Below, piece after piece: positions 8,637 to 17,817 of a DNA stretch of 64,000 bases. The notes under the pieces were generated by a model. The model had not been told where the DNA came from. It saw nothing but the letters and a program-made list of their open reading frames with translations, and did no database searches. Source of the DNA: Oscillospiraceae bacterium (lineage in GTDB: Bacteria; Bacillota; Clostridia; Oscillospirales; CAG-272); NCBI GenBank assembly GCA_015063485.1, contig SVUA01000003.1, forward strand, positions 1 through 64,000, in the 5' to 3' direction. The number at the start of each line of letters is the position of its first letter. Position 1 is the first letter of the stretch. Position numbers and translations under genes: made by a program.

Positions 8637-9620
8637 TCATCTCCGAGTTATCTCGTTGTCGCACTTTCCGTCTCGGAAAAACGAAACGATATTTTCAACC
8701 GTCGTTTGCGCGATATTCGAAAGTGCTTCCTCGGTAAGAAACGCTTGGTGAGAGGTTACAAGGACGTTCGGCATCGAAATAAGGCGCGCTATCGTATCGT
8801 CCTCGACGATATGACCCGAAAAATCCTCAAAAAAGAGGTCGGATTCCTCCTCGTAAACATCAAGACACGCAGCACCTATCTTCCTCGATTTTATCCCCAA
8901 AAGAAGCGCTTCCGCATCAATAAGCGCTCCGCGCGAGGTGTTTATAATGACCGCTCCGTTCTTCATCTGACCGATAGTTTCCTCGTTTATGATATGGTAA
9001 GTTGCTTCTGTAAGTGGACAGTGGAGCGAGATCACATCGCTGTCAGAAAGGAGCTTTTCAAGCGAAACGTACTCGATACCGCTATCCTTACGAGGAAATA
9101 TATCGTACGCGATAACGCGCATGCCGAAGCCGCGGCAAATATCTATCATCACACATCCTATTTTGCCTGTACCCACGATACCGATAGTCTTTCCGCAAAG
9201 GTCAAATCCAACGAGTCCCGAAAGACTGAAATTAAAATCCTTTGTCCTTATATACGCTTTATGAGTCCTTCTCACCATGGTAAGAAGCATCGCCATAGCG
9301 TGCTCCGCAACGGCATAAGGTGAGTAAGCGGGAACGCGCACAACGCATATTTTGCCCGATGCATAACGTATGTCAACATTATTAAAACCCGCGCATCTAA
9401 GTGCCAACAGGCGTATACCGTACGAGACGAGTTTGTCGATAACGAAAGAATTGACCGTGTCGTTAACAAATACGCAAACAGCATCGGCGTCACGCGCAAG
9501 TGAAACGGTATCCTCGCAAAGACGGGTATCGAAAAATTTGAATTCAACGCTGTTCTTTTTGCCGTATTTTTCAAAATACGGCAGATCGTAAGGCTTAGTG
9601 TCAAAAAAAGCTATCTTCAT
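8637..9620 (-). CDS. D-lactate dehydrogenase-like 2-hydroxyacid dehydrogenase
   Basis: This NAD-dependent D-2-hydroxyacid dehydrogenase of 327 residues most resembles fermentative D-lactate dehydrogenase, which interconverts pyruvate and D-lactate. Visible features are ALRCAGFNNVDI in the substrate domain, the Rossmann motif GKTIGIVGTGKIG near residue 145, INTSRGALID with the substrate Arg, and MPNVLVTSHQAFLTEEA with the catalytic His. The start is set at the ATG of MKIAFFDTKPYD, behind AAAGGA, 15 codons inside the ORF-track start. It stands alone and is divergent from metG. Other 2-hydroxyacids cannot be excluded as substrates. Confidence 0.87.
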   Translation of the reverse strand: MKIAFFDTKPYDLPYFEKYGKKNSVEFKFFDTRLCEDTVSLARDADAVCVFVNDTVNSFVIDKLVSYGIRLLALRCAGFNNVDIRYASGKICVVRVPAYSPYAVAEHAMAMLLTMVRRTHKAYIRTKDFNFSLSGLVGFDLCGKTIGIVGTGKIGCVMIDICRGFGMRVIAYDIFPRKDSGIEYVSLEKLLSDSDVISLHCPLTEATYHIINEETIGQMKNGAVIINTSRGALIDAEALLLGIKSRKIGAACLDVYEEESDLFFEDFSGHIVEDDTIARLISMPNVLVTSHQAFLTEEALSNIAQTTVENIVSFFRDGKCDNEITRR

Positions 9621-9703
9621 AGTTTTAAGAGTTCCTTTCTTTTCGCTTGATTTATTTTTCCACATAGAGTGAGAAAATATGCGGTACGGTGTATGACCGT
9701 TTC

Positions 9704-9768
9704 AAATTTTGATTTGTCGGTGTGTTATGTTCGCATAAATTTAACCGAACGGCAATGGACCGTCGAGG
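9704..9768 (+). repeat. Truncated repeat copy with only the T-end
   Basis: It begins with the T-end AAATTTTGATTTGTCGG and matches the copy at 5645 almost base for base up to CCGTCGAGG, then stops. The inner hairpin and the G-end are missing. It lies upstream of the metG promoter. Confidence 0.65.
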
Positions 9769-9849
9769 CAAAAACGGGATCTCCCTTCAAAATAACTTTA
9801 AATAAAAGAAAATTTTGTCACATTCGGCGCAATATTTCCGCATACCCTC

Positions 9850-9878
9850 TTGTAAACACGATAATTTTTTGATATAAT
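9850..9878 (+). promoter_or_regulatory. SigA-type promoter for metG
   Basis: TTGTAA and TATAAT are separated by 17 bases. The expected transcript start is about 40 bases before the metG ATG. No T-box leader is visible, since there is no room for one and no AGGGTGGNACCGCG motif. Confidence 0.7.
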
Positions 9879-9924
9879 AATAAGGATAAAAGAAAATTTT
9901 GCACAGAAAGACGGTAATAAAGAC

Positions 9925-11895
9925 ATGAACGAAAAATTTTATATCACAACAGCGATAGCTTACGCTTCAAAAAAGCCTCACTTTGGAAACACGTATGAAG
10001 CCATTATGACTGACGCTCTCACGCGTTGGCGCAAAGAGATGGGCTACGACGTATTTATGTGTACGGGCACTGACGAGCACGGTCAGAAAATAGAGGACCT
10101 TGCGCGTGACGCGGGCATTACGCCCAAGGCGTACGTTGACGGCGTTGCAGGAGAGATCCGCGGGCTTTGGGACAACATGAACGTCAAGTACGACCACTTT
10201 ATCCGTACGACAGACGACTATCACGAGGCAGCTGTAAAGAAGATGTTCACACGCTTCTACAATCAAGGCGATATCTATAAGAGCCGCTATGAAGGCTGGT
10301 ACTGCGTGCCCTGTGAGTCCTTCTTCACCGACACTCAGGCGGTCGACTGCAAGTGTCCCGACTGCGGACGCCCTGTCGAAAAGGCAAGTGAGGAGGCATA
10401 TTTCTTCAATATGAAGAAGTACGCTGACAGACTTATGAATTACATCGAGGAGCACCCCGAGTTTATCGAGCCCGAGAGCCGCAAGAAAGAGATCGTAAAC
10501 AACTTCCTCAAGGCAGGACTTCAGGATCTTTGCGTTTCGCGTACCTCGTTCAGCTGGGGTATCCCCGTGGATATAGACCCCAAGCACGTCACTTACGTTT
10601 GGCTTGACGCGCTTACGAACTACATCACTGCTATCGGCTACGATCCCGACAAGAGCTATGATGAGCAGAGCGAAAAATTCAAGAAATATTGGCCCGCGGA
10701 CGTTCATATAATTGGTAAGGACATTATCCGCTTCCACACCATATACTGGCCTATATTCCTTATGGCGCTTGATCTGCCACTGCCCAAAAAAGTATTCGCG
10801 CATCCGTGGTTCAACTTTGGTATGGACAAGATGTCAAAGTCGAAAGGAAACGTTATCTACGCCGATAAGCTCGCCGAGAAGTTCACCGTTGACGGTGTCA
10901 GATACTACGCGCTTGCCGAGATGCCCTACGCAAACGACGGCTCTATCACCTATGAAAACGTGATAAAGCGCTTCAATACCGATCTTGTCAACAACCTCGG
11001 TAACCTTGTAAAGCGTACGCTTGATATGCAGAAAAAATATTTTGATAAGGTCATTCAAGCGCCCACCGCAAAGGACGCGCTTGATGACGAGATAGTCGCC
11101 GCCTGCGTCAAGGCATACGACAAGGTCGTTGAGAATATGGAGGGCTACCGTATAGCAGATGCGCTCGACGAGATATTCGAGATGCTCTCTCGCGCGAATA
11201 AGTATATTGACGAGACTACTCCTTGGACACTCGCCAAGGACGAATCGCAAAAGGAACGTCTCGGAACAGTTCTCTACACGCTTCTTGAGGCTATCCGTTG
11301 GGGAGCTGTGCTTCTTCACCCGTTCATTCCCGCAACCGCCGAGGAGATACTCTCCGAGCTTAACACGGATGCTTGCGGATATGCGTCTATCGGCAGCGCT
11401 GACCGCTTCGGCGCGCTTAAAGCGGGCGATTCCGTAAAGGATTCCAAGGTGCTGTTCGCGCGTATGGACGAAGCAAAGGTCCTTGCAGAGTTCGAGGCTG
11501 AAAGACAGGCACAGATAGCGGCGGCTGAGGCGGCTAAAAAGGCGGCTGAAGCTCCCGAAAAGCCTGAGGGCTGCGCGCTTATCGGTATCGAGGACTTTAT
11601 GAACGTCGAGCTTCGCACGGCTAAGGTCATCTCCTGTGAGCGCGTGCCTAAAGCAAAGAAGCTTCTCCTTATGAAGCTTGACCTCGGATATGAGCAAAGA
11701 CAGGTAGTATCGGGTATCGCAAAATTCTATTCGCCCGAGGATATGATAGGCAAAAAGGTCATCGTCGTCGCTAACCTCAAACCCGCAACGCTTTGCGGCA
11801 TTGAGTCGCAGGGCATGATACTCGCAAGCGGCGAGGAACAGGTTCGCGTCGTTTTCCTCGCGGAAGATACACCTCTTGGCGAGAGAGTTCATTGA
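9925..11895 (+). CDS. metG: Methionyl-tRNA synthetase with C-terminal tRNA-binding domain
   Basis: This class I synthetase charges tRNA-Met. The 656 residues show the HIGH-type site as HFGN (ASKKPHFGNTYEA), a zinc-binding insert (CVPCESFF...CKCPDCGRPV), and KMSKS (GMDKMSKSKGNV). After an Ala/Lys/Glu-rich linker (AEAAKKAAEAPEKPEG) comes a Trbp111-like OB-fold domain, from about residue 555 (IGIEDFMNVELRTAKV) to the end. The domain order is typical of Firmicutes MetG. A strong promoter lies directly upstream and a terminator hairpin about 185 bases downstream. Confidence 0.97.
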   Translation: MNEKFYITTAIAYASKKPHFGNTYEAIMTDALTRWRKEMGYDVFMCTGTDEHGQKIEDLARDAGITPKAYVDGVAGEIRGLWDNMNVKYDHFIRTTDDYHEAAVKKMFTRFYNQGDIYKSRYEGWYCVPCESFFTDTQAVDCKCPDCGRPVEKASEEAYFFNMKKYADRLMNYIEEHPEFIEPESRKKEIVNNFLKAGLQDLCVSRTSFSWGIPVDIDPKHVTYVWLDALTNYITAIGYDPDKSYDEQSEKFKKYWPADVHIIGKDIIRFHTIYWPIFLMALDLPLPKKVFAHPWFNFGMDKMSKSKGNVIYADKLAEKFTVDGVRYYALAEMPYANDGSITYENVIKRFNTDLVNNLGNLVKRTLDMQKKYFDKVIQAPTAKDALDDEIVAACVKAYDKVVENMEGYRIADALDEIFEMLSRANKYIDETTPWTLAKDESQKERLGTVLYTLLEAIRWGAVLLHPFIPATAEEILSELNTDACGYASIGSADRFGALKAGDSVKDSKVLFARMDEAKVLAEFEAERQAQIAAAEAAKKAAEAPEKPEGCALIGIEDFMNVELRTAKVISCERVPKAKKLLLMKLDLGYEQRQVVSGIAKFYSPEDMIGKKVIVVANLKPATLCGIESQGMILASGEEQVRVVFLAEDTPLGERVH

Positions 11896-11901
11896 TAATA
11901 A

Positions 11902-12062
11902 ACAAATTGCGGTTTATCGGAAAGTTTAACAAACATGGTAGGGCGGGGGCTTGCTCCCGCCGAAATAAACATATTAAACCAAACATAACGGCGGGAGATA
12001 AACCCCCGCACTACAGCGAATACGCGTAGGTGCGAACACATCTCCCCGATAAATCAAAATTT
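11902..12062 (-). repeat. Modular repeat element, G-end to T-end, 161 bp
   Basis: The left end is AAATTGCGGTTTATCGG (G-end) and the right end is CCGATAAATCAAAATTT (T-end). The interior carries an imperfect inverted pair, GGGCGGGGGCTTGCTCCCGCC and GGCGGGAGATAAACCCCCGC. It fills the space between metG and its terminator. Confidence 0.7.
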
Positions 12063-12077
12063 GAAGATAAAAAAACA

Positions 12078-12109
12078 AATTGGGATAGCAGTTGCTATCC
12101 CAATATTTT
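12078..12109 (+). terminator. Rho-independent-like terminator after metG
   Basis: TTGGGATAGCA, a two-base loop, TGCTATCCCAA, then TATTTT. The stem is an 11-base perfect pair; the U-run is short. Confidence 0.6.
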
Positions 12110-12159
12110 AAAGTCAGCGTAACGACTGGCGAGAACGAACATATCAAAAGGAGAACCAT

Positions 12160-13116
12160 ATGAAAATTTGTGTTGTTGGCTGCGGAAGATGGGGTTCACT
12201 CATCACGTGGTATCTTGACTCGATAGGTCACGACGTAACGCTATACGGCAGAGCCTCATCAGAGCATATGAAAAGATTTTTAAAGGATAGAAAGAACGAT
12301 CTTCTTTATCTACCAGAAAGCATCGCGCTTACGACCGACATAAACGAGCTAAAAAAAGCCGATGTGATAATCATATCGATAGCATCGCAGGCACTCGATT
12401 CATTTATGAAACAAATTGGATCGCTCGGTCTTGATAATAAAATATTCATTCTTTGTATGAAAGGAATAGAGATAGGCACCGGAAAAAGGCTCTCCGAGAT
12501 CGTTCGCGAGAACACCTCGCCCACAAACGCCGTCGCCGTGTGGCTCGGTCCCGGTCACGTTCAGGAATTTTACAACGGCATACCGAATTGCATGGTCATC
12601 GACTCGGATAACGATGACGTCAAGCACCTGCTCGTAAATGAGTTTTCGAGCGACCTTATCCGCTTTTATTTTGGCACAGACCTTATCGGAAACGAGATAG
12701 GCGCGGCGGCAAAAAACGTTATCGGTATAGCCGCGGGTATGCTTGACGGCATGAGTCTGTCTACCCTCAAGGGTGCGCTTATGTCAAGAGGAACGCGCGA
12801 GATCGCAAGGCTTATAAAGGCGCTCGGTGGAAACGAGCTCTCCGCTTACGGTCTTTGCCACCTCGGTGATTACGAGGCGACCGTCTTTTCGAAATTCAGT
12901 CATAACAGACAGTTCGGCGAATCGGTCGTTAAAAAAGAAAAATATGAGCTTTTGGCGGAGGGATATTACACCGTTAAAGCTCTCGTCGAGCTTGGCGATA
13001 CATACGGTGTCGACCTGCCGATATGCAAAGCCGTCTATTCTGTTCTTTGGGAGCAAGCCGACGCATCAGAGAAAATAAATGAGCTTTTCAAAAGAAGCTT
13101 GAAGCAAGAATTTTAA
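12160..13116 (+). CDS. gpsA: Glycerol-3-phosphate dehydrogenase [NAD(P)+]
   Basis: This enzyme reduces dihydroxyacetone phosphate to sn-glycerol 3-phosphate for phospholipid synthesis. The 318 residues include the Rossmann start KICVVGCGRWGS and the family signature around the catalytic Lys (GNEIGAAAKNVIGIAAGMLDG near residue 185). They also include LMSRGTREIARLIKALGG and GDYEATVFSKFSHNRQFGE. The glycine loop reads GCGRWGS where GAGSWGT is usual. The ATG follows AAAGGAG. It is monocistronic in appearance, with a repeat element on each side. Confidence 0.93.
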   Translation: MKICVVGCGRWGSLITWYLDSIGHDVTLYGRASSEHMKRFLKDRKNDLLYLPESIALTTDINELKKADVIIISIASQALDSFMKQIGSLGLDNKIFILCMKGIEIGTGKRLSEIVRENTSPTNAVAVWLGPGHVQEFYNGIPNCMVIDSDNDDVKHLLVNEFSSDLIRFYFGTDLIGNEIGAAAKNVIGIAAGMLDGMSLSTLKGALMSRGTREIARLIKALGGNELSAYGLCHLGDYEATVFSKFSHNRQFGESVVKKEKYELLAEGYYTVKALVELGDTYGVDLPICKAVYSVLWEQADASEKINELFKRSLKQEF

Positions 13117-13128
13117 CTTGCTTTTTTC

Positions 13129-13350
13129 AAATTTTGATTTATCGGTGGGTTTGATTTGATGAAACGTTCATAAAAACACCGTAGGGGAGGATATTATCCT
13201 CTCGCAAAACGAACGTCAAAGTCCAAGCGAAACGGGCTGTCGAGGACGTCAGCCCCTACCGAGTTTATTCGTCGATATTTCGTTTAATTTTGCATTTTGC
13301 ACTTTGCACTTTGCATTTTGCATTTATCAAACTCCCCTATAAACCGCAAT
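13129..13350 (+). repeat. Modular repeat element, T-end to degenerate G-end
   Basis: The T-end AAATTTTGATTTATCGG is at the left. The interior has GTAGGGGAGGATATTATCCTC and one arm of the GCTGTCGAGGACGTCAGCCCCTAC module, then tandem TTTTGCACTTTGCA-like heptamer repeats around 13293-13325. A G-end with two changes closes it (CTATAAACCGCAAT). Confidence 0.6.
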
Positions 13351-13407
13351 ATCTTTTTTAATAACCAATATACACACAACAAATTCAAATCAAATACGGG
13401 AGATATC

Positions 13408-14244
13408 ATGTCCGAAAAAACATCTTCTACGATACTCGATTGCAACGGAATAATCGACTCGCACGCGCACTATTTTGACAAACGCTTTGACGCTGAAAGC
13501 GACGGTGCGGCCGCCGTACTCTCGCGCGACGTGTTTGGCAGAGGCATCGCCGCCGTTATAAACGTCGGTACACGCAACGAAACGAATCTTCTCGCCATTG
13601 AGCAAACCGCAAAATATGAAAATATGTTCGCCGCCGTCGGTATTCACCCAGAGGACGTTCAAATGCCCGATGTCGATCTCGACACCGAACTTTCCTTGCT
13701 CTCTTCCCTACTCAAAAATGCTGACGAACGCAAAAAAAATAAGATAGTCGCCCTCGGTGAGATTGGGCTCGACTATCATTGGCAGCCCGTCAACAAGCCG
13801 CTCCAGCAAAAATGCTTCGATATGCAAATGGAACTCGCCGCAAAAACGGTTCTTCCCGTCATAATTCATGACCGCGAGGCGCACGGAGACTGCTTTGAGA
13901 CTGTACTACGACACCCCGACGTTCGCGGAGTGTTCCACAGTTATAGCGGAAGTCCCGAAATGGCTCTTGAGCTCGTCAAACGCGGTTGGTATATCTCATT
14001 TTCAGGTGTTCTGACCTATAAAAACGCGCGCAAGACCGTCGAGACCGCCGCGGCTATCCCTCTCGAACGCATCCTTATCGAGACCGATGCCCCTTACCTC
14101 GCGCCCACGGGATTCCGCGGCTCTCTTAACCATTCGGGTCTTATGGGAGTTACTGCCAAGACCCTTGCCGATATTAAAGGTATCTCCGTCGATGAGGCAA
14201 TATCCGCCACCGCTGACAATACAAGAAGATTGTTTAATATATAA
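13408..14244 (+). CDS. TatD family metal-dependent hydrolase (putative DNase)
   Basis: This 278-residue TIM-barrel amidohydrolase of the TatD/YcfH family acts on DNA 3' ends in characterised members. Metal ligands are visible in DSHAHYFDKRFD, in ALGEIGLDYHW (Glu), in VIIHDREAHGD and VFHSYSG (His), and in ILIETDAPYLAP (Asp). The start is the ATG behind GGGAG; the ORF-track start 37 codons earlier lies inside the repeat element and yields the repeat-encoded peptide SPINRN. A repeat module follows the gene. Confidence 0.92.
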   Translation: MSEKTSSTILDCNGIIDSHAHYFDKRFDAESDGAAAVLSRDVFGRGIAAVINVGTRNETNLLAIEQTAKYENMFAAVGIHPEDVQMPDVDLDTELSLLSSLLKNADERKKNKIVALGEIGLDYHWQPVNKPLQQKCFDMQMELAAKTVLPVIIHDREAHGDCFETVLRHPDVRGVFHSYSGSPEMALELVKRGWYISFSGVLTYKNARKTVETAAAIPLERILIETDAPYLAPTGFRGSLNHSGLMGVTAKTLADIKGISVDEAISATADNTRRLFNI

Positions 14245-14277
14245 ATAACCGTTTTGAAAATTTTAATTTGTTTTTTA

Positions 14278-14403
14278 GGACAGTCGAGGACGCCTGTCCC
14301 TACAGAGTTAAACAAAGATTAATCGTTTCTTCTTCGCCTTACGGCGAGGGATAATATAAACGATCTTCTCAAACTTTGTAGGGACAGGCGTTCTCGACTG
14401 TCC
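14278..14403. repeat. 126-bp GGACAGTCGAGGACG inverted-repeat module
   Basis: The arms GGACAGTCGAGGACGCCTGT and their reverse complement bound the unit. In the middle is TTCGCCTTACGGCGA, a small perfect hairpin. It is closely similar to the copies at 22879, 38860 and 48370. It lies between the tatD gene and the convergent isomerase gene. Confidence 0.75.
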
Positions 14404-14456
14404 GTTTTGTTCAATTAACGTAAAACCAATTGGCTACATACAAAACCTTTTTAATA

Positions 14457-14524
14457 AAGTTCTTTTTGGCTCGACCCTTTCTTTCAAGAAAGGGTCGAAC
14501 GCGTCCCCGCATTCCCTCGCGTCC
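14457..14524 (-). repeat. GGACGCG-type 3'-end repeat after the TIM-barrel gene
   Basis: On the minus strand GGACGCGAGGGAATGCGGGG begins on the base after the TAA. It is followed by GTTCGACCCTTTCTTGAAAG, a hairpin with stem GACCCTTTCTT/AAGAAAGGGTC. The same hairpin is at 18.9, 37.6, 39.1 and 55.8 kb. Confidence 0.65.
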
Positions 14525-15334
14525 TTACATCTTTGATATCTTCACAAGACGGTCGTAGCAGGTCTGCATAAATTCCTCGTGGGTAAGGTCCTTGTATCTG
14601 CCGTATCTGCCTACCTCAAGGGTGAGTGAGCCCGTGTAGTTATACTCATCGAGCTTTGCCATCATTTTAGCGTAATCGCAGTTGCCGTCGAAGGGTAAAA
14701 TGTGGATATCACCGTCCGCCATTTTATCGGCAGGTCTGCCGTAGTTATCGTGAATGTGAGTACAGAGTATCTTCTCACGGAATATGTCGGGCCAACATAC
14801 AGTTTCGGTATAGCAATGCTCGTGTCCGTTGTCATAGCAAAAGCCGACGTGCTCCATGTTTTCATAACGGTCAACGAGAACCGCGAGATTTCCTACCTTG
14901 CGGAGATTCTCAAAAGCGACCTGAACGCCCTTATCCTTTGCGTAGAGGACTATTTCGTCGTAACGCTCAAGACCGAGGTCATTGACCTGAGGGGGCAACC
15001 AACCGCTCGACACGTGCGTAATTATCATAGGAATACCGTTAGCGGCGCAAGTATCGACCGCTTTTTTCATATCGTTAAAGACGGTCAGATAATCAAGACC
15101 CGGCATCCACATAGCGTTGATATTCTTAAAGGAAGCGTGAACGAACTCACAGCTAAGTCCGAGCTTATCTCCTCGCTCAACGAGCGCCTTTACCTTTTCG
15201 CAGTCGTCGGTGGGAGTAAAAAAGCACTCAAATCCTACGTTTTTAATAAGGTCGAGCGTGTCTACCTCACTTATCGTTCCGTCATGTAAGCAGGTTGAAG
15301 TTATACCAAGCTTTCTTTTGATCCTATTTTCCAT
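14525..15334 (-). CDS. Sugar phosphate isomerase/epimerase family protein (xylose isomerase-like TIM barrel)
   Basis: This 269-residue protein has the AP-endonuclease-2/IolE-like TIM-barrel fold. Putative metal ligands sit in VAFENLRK (Glu), GFCYDNGHEH (Asp, His), LCTHIHDNYG (His) and SLTLEVGRYGRY (Glu). Such proteins isomerise or epimerise sugars and inositol derivatives; the substrate is not evident and no transporter lies beside it. The ATG follows AAGGAG. It lies 49 bases downstream of the HAD phosphatase gene with a co-directional layout, suggesting one transcript. Confidence 0.85.
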   Translation of the reverse strand: MENRIKRKLGITSTCLHDGTISEVDTLDLIKNVGFECFFTPTDDCEKVKALVERGDKLGLSCEFVHASFKNINAMWMPGLDYLTVFNDMKKAVDTCAANGIPMIITHVSSGWLPPQVNDLGLERYDEIVLYAKDKGVQVAFENLRKVGNLAVLVDRYENMEHVGFCYDNGHEHCYTETVCWPDIFREKILCTHIHDNYGRPADKMADGDIHILPFDGNCDYAKMMAKLDEYNYTGSLTLEVGRYGRYKDLTHEEFMQTCYDRLVKISKM

Positions 15335-15371
15335 TTTTGTTCTCCTTGAAAATGTATTTTATATGTTATTT

Positions 15372-16022
15372 TTATAATTTCAAAATTATTTCCGCCACGT
15401 CGCAAGGCGTTTGCGCGATAAAATCCGCGCCTTGTGCCGTAAGCTCCTCGCACGAGCCGTAGCCGTAAAGAACACCGATCGAGCGCAAGCCGTTTTCCTT
15501 TGCGCCGATAATATCGTGCTCACGGTCTCCGACCATTATAACGCTTTCTTTGTTAGAAGAGCCGCAACACTCAAGCGCGTAGCGGATAACGTCGCCCTTT
15601 TTTGTTCTCGTCTCGTCCATGAGAGCGCCCGCGACAAAGTGAAAATATTTATCAAGTTCAAAGTGCGAAAGTATCGTTTTCGCAAACGGCTCGGGCTTTG
15701 AAGTCGCAAGAACGATCTTTATATTCGCTTTTTTCAAGGCTTCCAAAAGCTCAAGCACTCCATCGTAGACTTTATTTTCAAAAATACCTTTGTCGCGGAA
15801 ATATTCCCTGTAATCGTCGACCGCGCGGCGCGCGCCATCGGGAGAAAAGCCGTAATATTTCATATAAGAATCTACAAGCGGAGGCCCTATGAATTTGTAA
15901 AGCTCCTCGCGAGAGGGCGGCTCTATGCCGTTTTTCTTTAACGAATACGCCACCGAGTTCGTGATACCCTCACCCGGATCTGTCAGCGTTCCGTCAAGGT
16001 CGAAAAATACGTATTCTATCAT
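15372..16022 (-). CDS. HAD-superfamily hydrolase, phosphoglycolate phosphatase-like
   Basis: The product is a 216-residue HAD subclass IA phosphatase. Motif I is FFDLDGTLTD, motif II is VLATSKPEPFAK, motif III Lys is in TKKGDVI, and motif IV is IMVGDREHDIIGAKENG. The cap domain is helical (residues about 15-85). Relatives include phosphoglycolate phosphatase and 5'-nucleotidase-like YjjG/YsbA proteins; the physiological substrate is not predictable. It lies upstream of the TIM-barrel gene on the same strand. Confidence 0.87.
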   Translation of the reverse strand: MIEYVFFDLDGTLTDPGEGITNSVAYSLKKNGIEPPSREELYKFIGPPLVDSYMKYYGFSPDGARRAVDDYREYFRDKGIFENKVYDGVLELLEALKKANIKIVLATSKPEPFAKTILSHFELDKYFHFVAGALMDETRTKKGDVIRYALECCGSSNKESVIMVGDREHDIIGAKENGLRSIGVLYGYGSCEELTAQGADFIAQTPCDVAEIILKL

Positions 16023-16177
16023 TTTTCTACTCCAAAATAGTTATTTGTTGCGATAAGTTGTAAAGAGTTGCGAATCGTTGCAATTATATTGTAAATCAAT
16101 ACTCGGTTTTTGTCAATAAGTTTTCGAAAATAAAAAAACAAATCGTTATTCATTTTTATTATAACTCCCAAAAAAAC

Positions 16178-16206
16178 TTGACACAAAAGAGTCGAGGTGA
16201 TATAAT
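16178..16206 (+). promoter_or_regulatory. Consensus SigA promoter for metF
   Basis: TTGACA, 17 bases, TATAAT: a perfect consensus match 34 bases before the metF start. No SAM riboswitch or T-box fits in the short leader. Confidence 0.8.
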
Positions 16207-16239
16207 TGGAAATGAATAATGAATGATGAGGTTTTTATA

Positions 16240-17118
16240 ATGAAATTAACCGACATTTTAAACTCAGGAAAGCCGTCGCTTTCCTTTGAGGTATTCCCGC
16301 CAAAGACCGACTCCTCCTTTGACAGCGTAAAGCTCGCCGTTGAGGAGATAGCCGAGCTCCGCCCCTCCTTTATGAGCGTTACATACGGTGCGGGCGGCGG
16401 AACGAGCAAATATACGCTCGATATCGCAAAAAACATTCTTAAGGAGCATAACGTCCCCACACTCGCGCATCTGACCTGCGTGTCCTCGACTAAAGAAACG
16501 GTACGCGATATGATAAAAGCGATCAAGGACGCGGGGATCGAGAACGTAATGGCTCTGCGCGGAGATATCCCCGAGAGTATGGAAAATGACGACCGATCAA
16601 AGTGGCACTACACACACGCCTACGAACTTGTTCGTGAGCTGAAGGAGAGCGAAGCGGACTTTTGTATCGGCGGCGCGTGCTATCCCGAGATACACCCCGA
16701 AAGTGCGGATCAGAGGAGCGACCTAAAATACCTCAAGGAAAAGGTAGACGCGGGTTGTGATTTCCTTACAACACAGATGTTCTTCGACAACAATCTTCTC
16801 TATAACTTTCTTTACAAGATACGCGAGGCTGGTATCACCGTCCCCGTTATCCCGGGCGTAATGCCGATAACGAACGCAAATCAGGTCGCAAGAGCGATAA
16901 AGCTTTCGGGCTCGTTCATGCCCGTTCGCTTCAAAGCACTCGTTGACCGCTTCGGCTCTGACCCCGACGCAATGAAGCAGGCTGGTATCGCGTACGCGAC
17001 CGACCAGATAATAGACCTTTACGCAAACGGAATAACCAACGTTCACGTTTATTCGATGAACAAGCCCGACGTCGCTAAAAAGATACAGGATAACCTTTCG
17101 GATATCCTCGGTAAATGA
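16240..17118 (+). CDS. metF: Methylenetetrahydrofolate reductase
   Basis: This enzyme reduces 5,10-methylene-THF to 5-methyl-THF, the methyl donor for methionine synthase. The 292-residue FAD-dependent TIM barrel shows SFEVFPPKTDSS at the N-terminus (catalytic Glu), SVTYGAGGGTS, VMALRGDIP, DFCIGGACYPEIHPES and FLTTQMFFDN. The start is set at the ATG behind GAGG; the ORF-track ATG seven codons earlier has a weaker site. It is followed after one base by the methionine-synthase activation gene, so the pair is an operon serving the metH at 39-41.5 kb. Confidence 0.96.
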   Translation: MKLTDILNSGKPSLSFEVFPPKTDSSFDSVKLAVEEIAELRPSFMSVTYGAGGGTSKYTLDIAKNILKEHNVPTLAHLTCVSSTKETVRDMIKAIKDAGIENVMALRGDIPESMENDDRSKWHYTHAYELVRELKESEADFCIGGACYPEIHPESADQRSDLKYLKEKVDAGCDFLTTQMFFDNNLLYNFLYKIREAGITVPVIPGVMPITNANQVARAIKLSGSFMPVRFKALVDRFGSDPDAMKQAGIAYATDQIIDLYANGITNVHVYSMNKPDVAKKIQDNLSDILGK

Positions 17119-17119
17119 T

Positions 17120-17710
17120 ATGGCTGTCGTTTTAACGCGCGAGTTCCCTTTACCGCCGCTTCGGCGCAAAGAAATTTTGCGGTATATGGGCTGTAAAGAA
17201 GAAACCGAACAGATATCAAGTCTTTTAGACGACTCTCTTGCGCTCTGCAAGAACATCTTCGCTCCGAGAGTCTGCTTTGCCGAATTTGATATATCAAAAG
17301 AAGGAAACACTCTTGACCTCGGATTTACCGTAACACAGAGCCGTGACCTTGCGAAAAATCTCCAGGATTGTAAAAAAGCAGTTGTTTTTTGCGCAACTGT
17401 GGGACATGGAATAGACCGACTTATCGTCAAAAGCAGCCGTCTGTCACCGTCTGCGGCTCTTTGCCTTCAAAGTATCGGCGCGGAAGCAATAGAGGCGGTA
17501 TGCGAAGAATTTTGCGCATATCTTGAGTGCGAAGAGAGATATGAGCTACGCCCTCGCTTCAGCGCAGGGTACGGAGATCTTTCGATCGAGCTTCAGCGTG
17601 ATATCTTCCGCGCTCTCGGTTGCGAAAAAAGAATAGGCGTCACGCTCAACGAGAGCCTTTTGATGTCACCGACAAAATCGGTCAGTGCAATCGTTGGGAT
17701 CGAAGCTTGA
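17120..17710 (+). CDS. Stand-alone methionine synthase activation (reactivation) domain protein
   Basis: This 196-residue protein corresponds to the C-terminal AdoMet-binding domain of cobalamin-dependent MetH, which rescues oxidised cob(II)alamin by reductive methylation. Visible signatures are RPRFSAGYGDLSIE (the R-x-x-x-S-x-GYGD AdoMet-binding motif) and LNESLLMSPTKSVSAIVGI. The metH at 39075-41498 ends without this domain, so the two genes together make a complete enzyme. It starts on an ATG one base after the metF stop. In Clostridia this split arrangement is common. Confidence 0.9.
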   Translation: MAVVLTREFPLPPLRRKEILRYMGCKEETEQISSLLDDSLALCKNIFAPRVCFAEFDISKEGNTLDLGFTVTQSRDLAKNLQDCKKAVVFCATVGHGIDRLIVKSSRLSPSAALCLQSIGAEAIEAVCEEFCAYLECEERYELRPRFSAGYGDLSIELQRDIFRALGCEKRIGVTLNESLLMSPTKSVSAIVGIEA

Positions 17711-17817
17711 ATGAACGCAAAAGCTCTCTTGCGAAAAATTTTTATAAGTACATCAGTAAAAATAAAAAATTCAAAACCTAACGGTTTTGAGATCAAAGAA
17801 AGGCAAAAATTTTAAAA

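Noticed and set aside
9769-9924. T-box or SAM riboswitch in front of metG, metF or metH
   Set aside because: Leaders are too short and lack the T-box AGGGTGGNACCGCG element and SAM-I core motifs.
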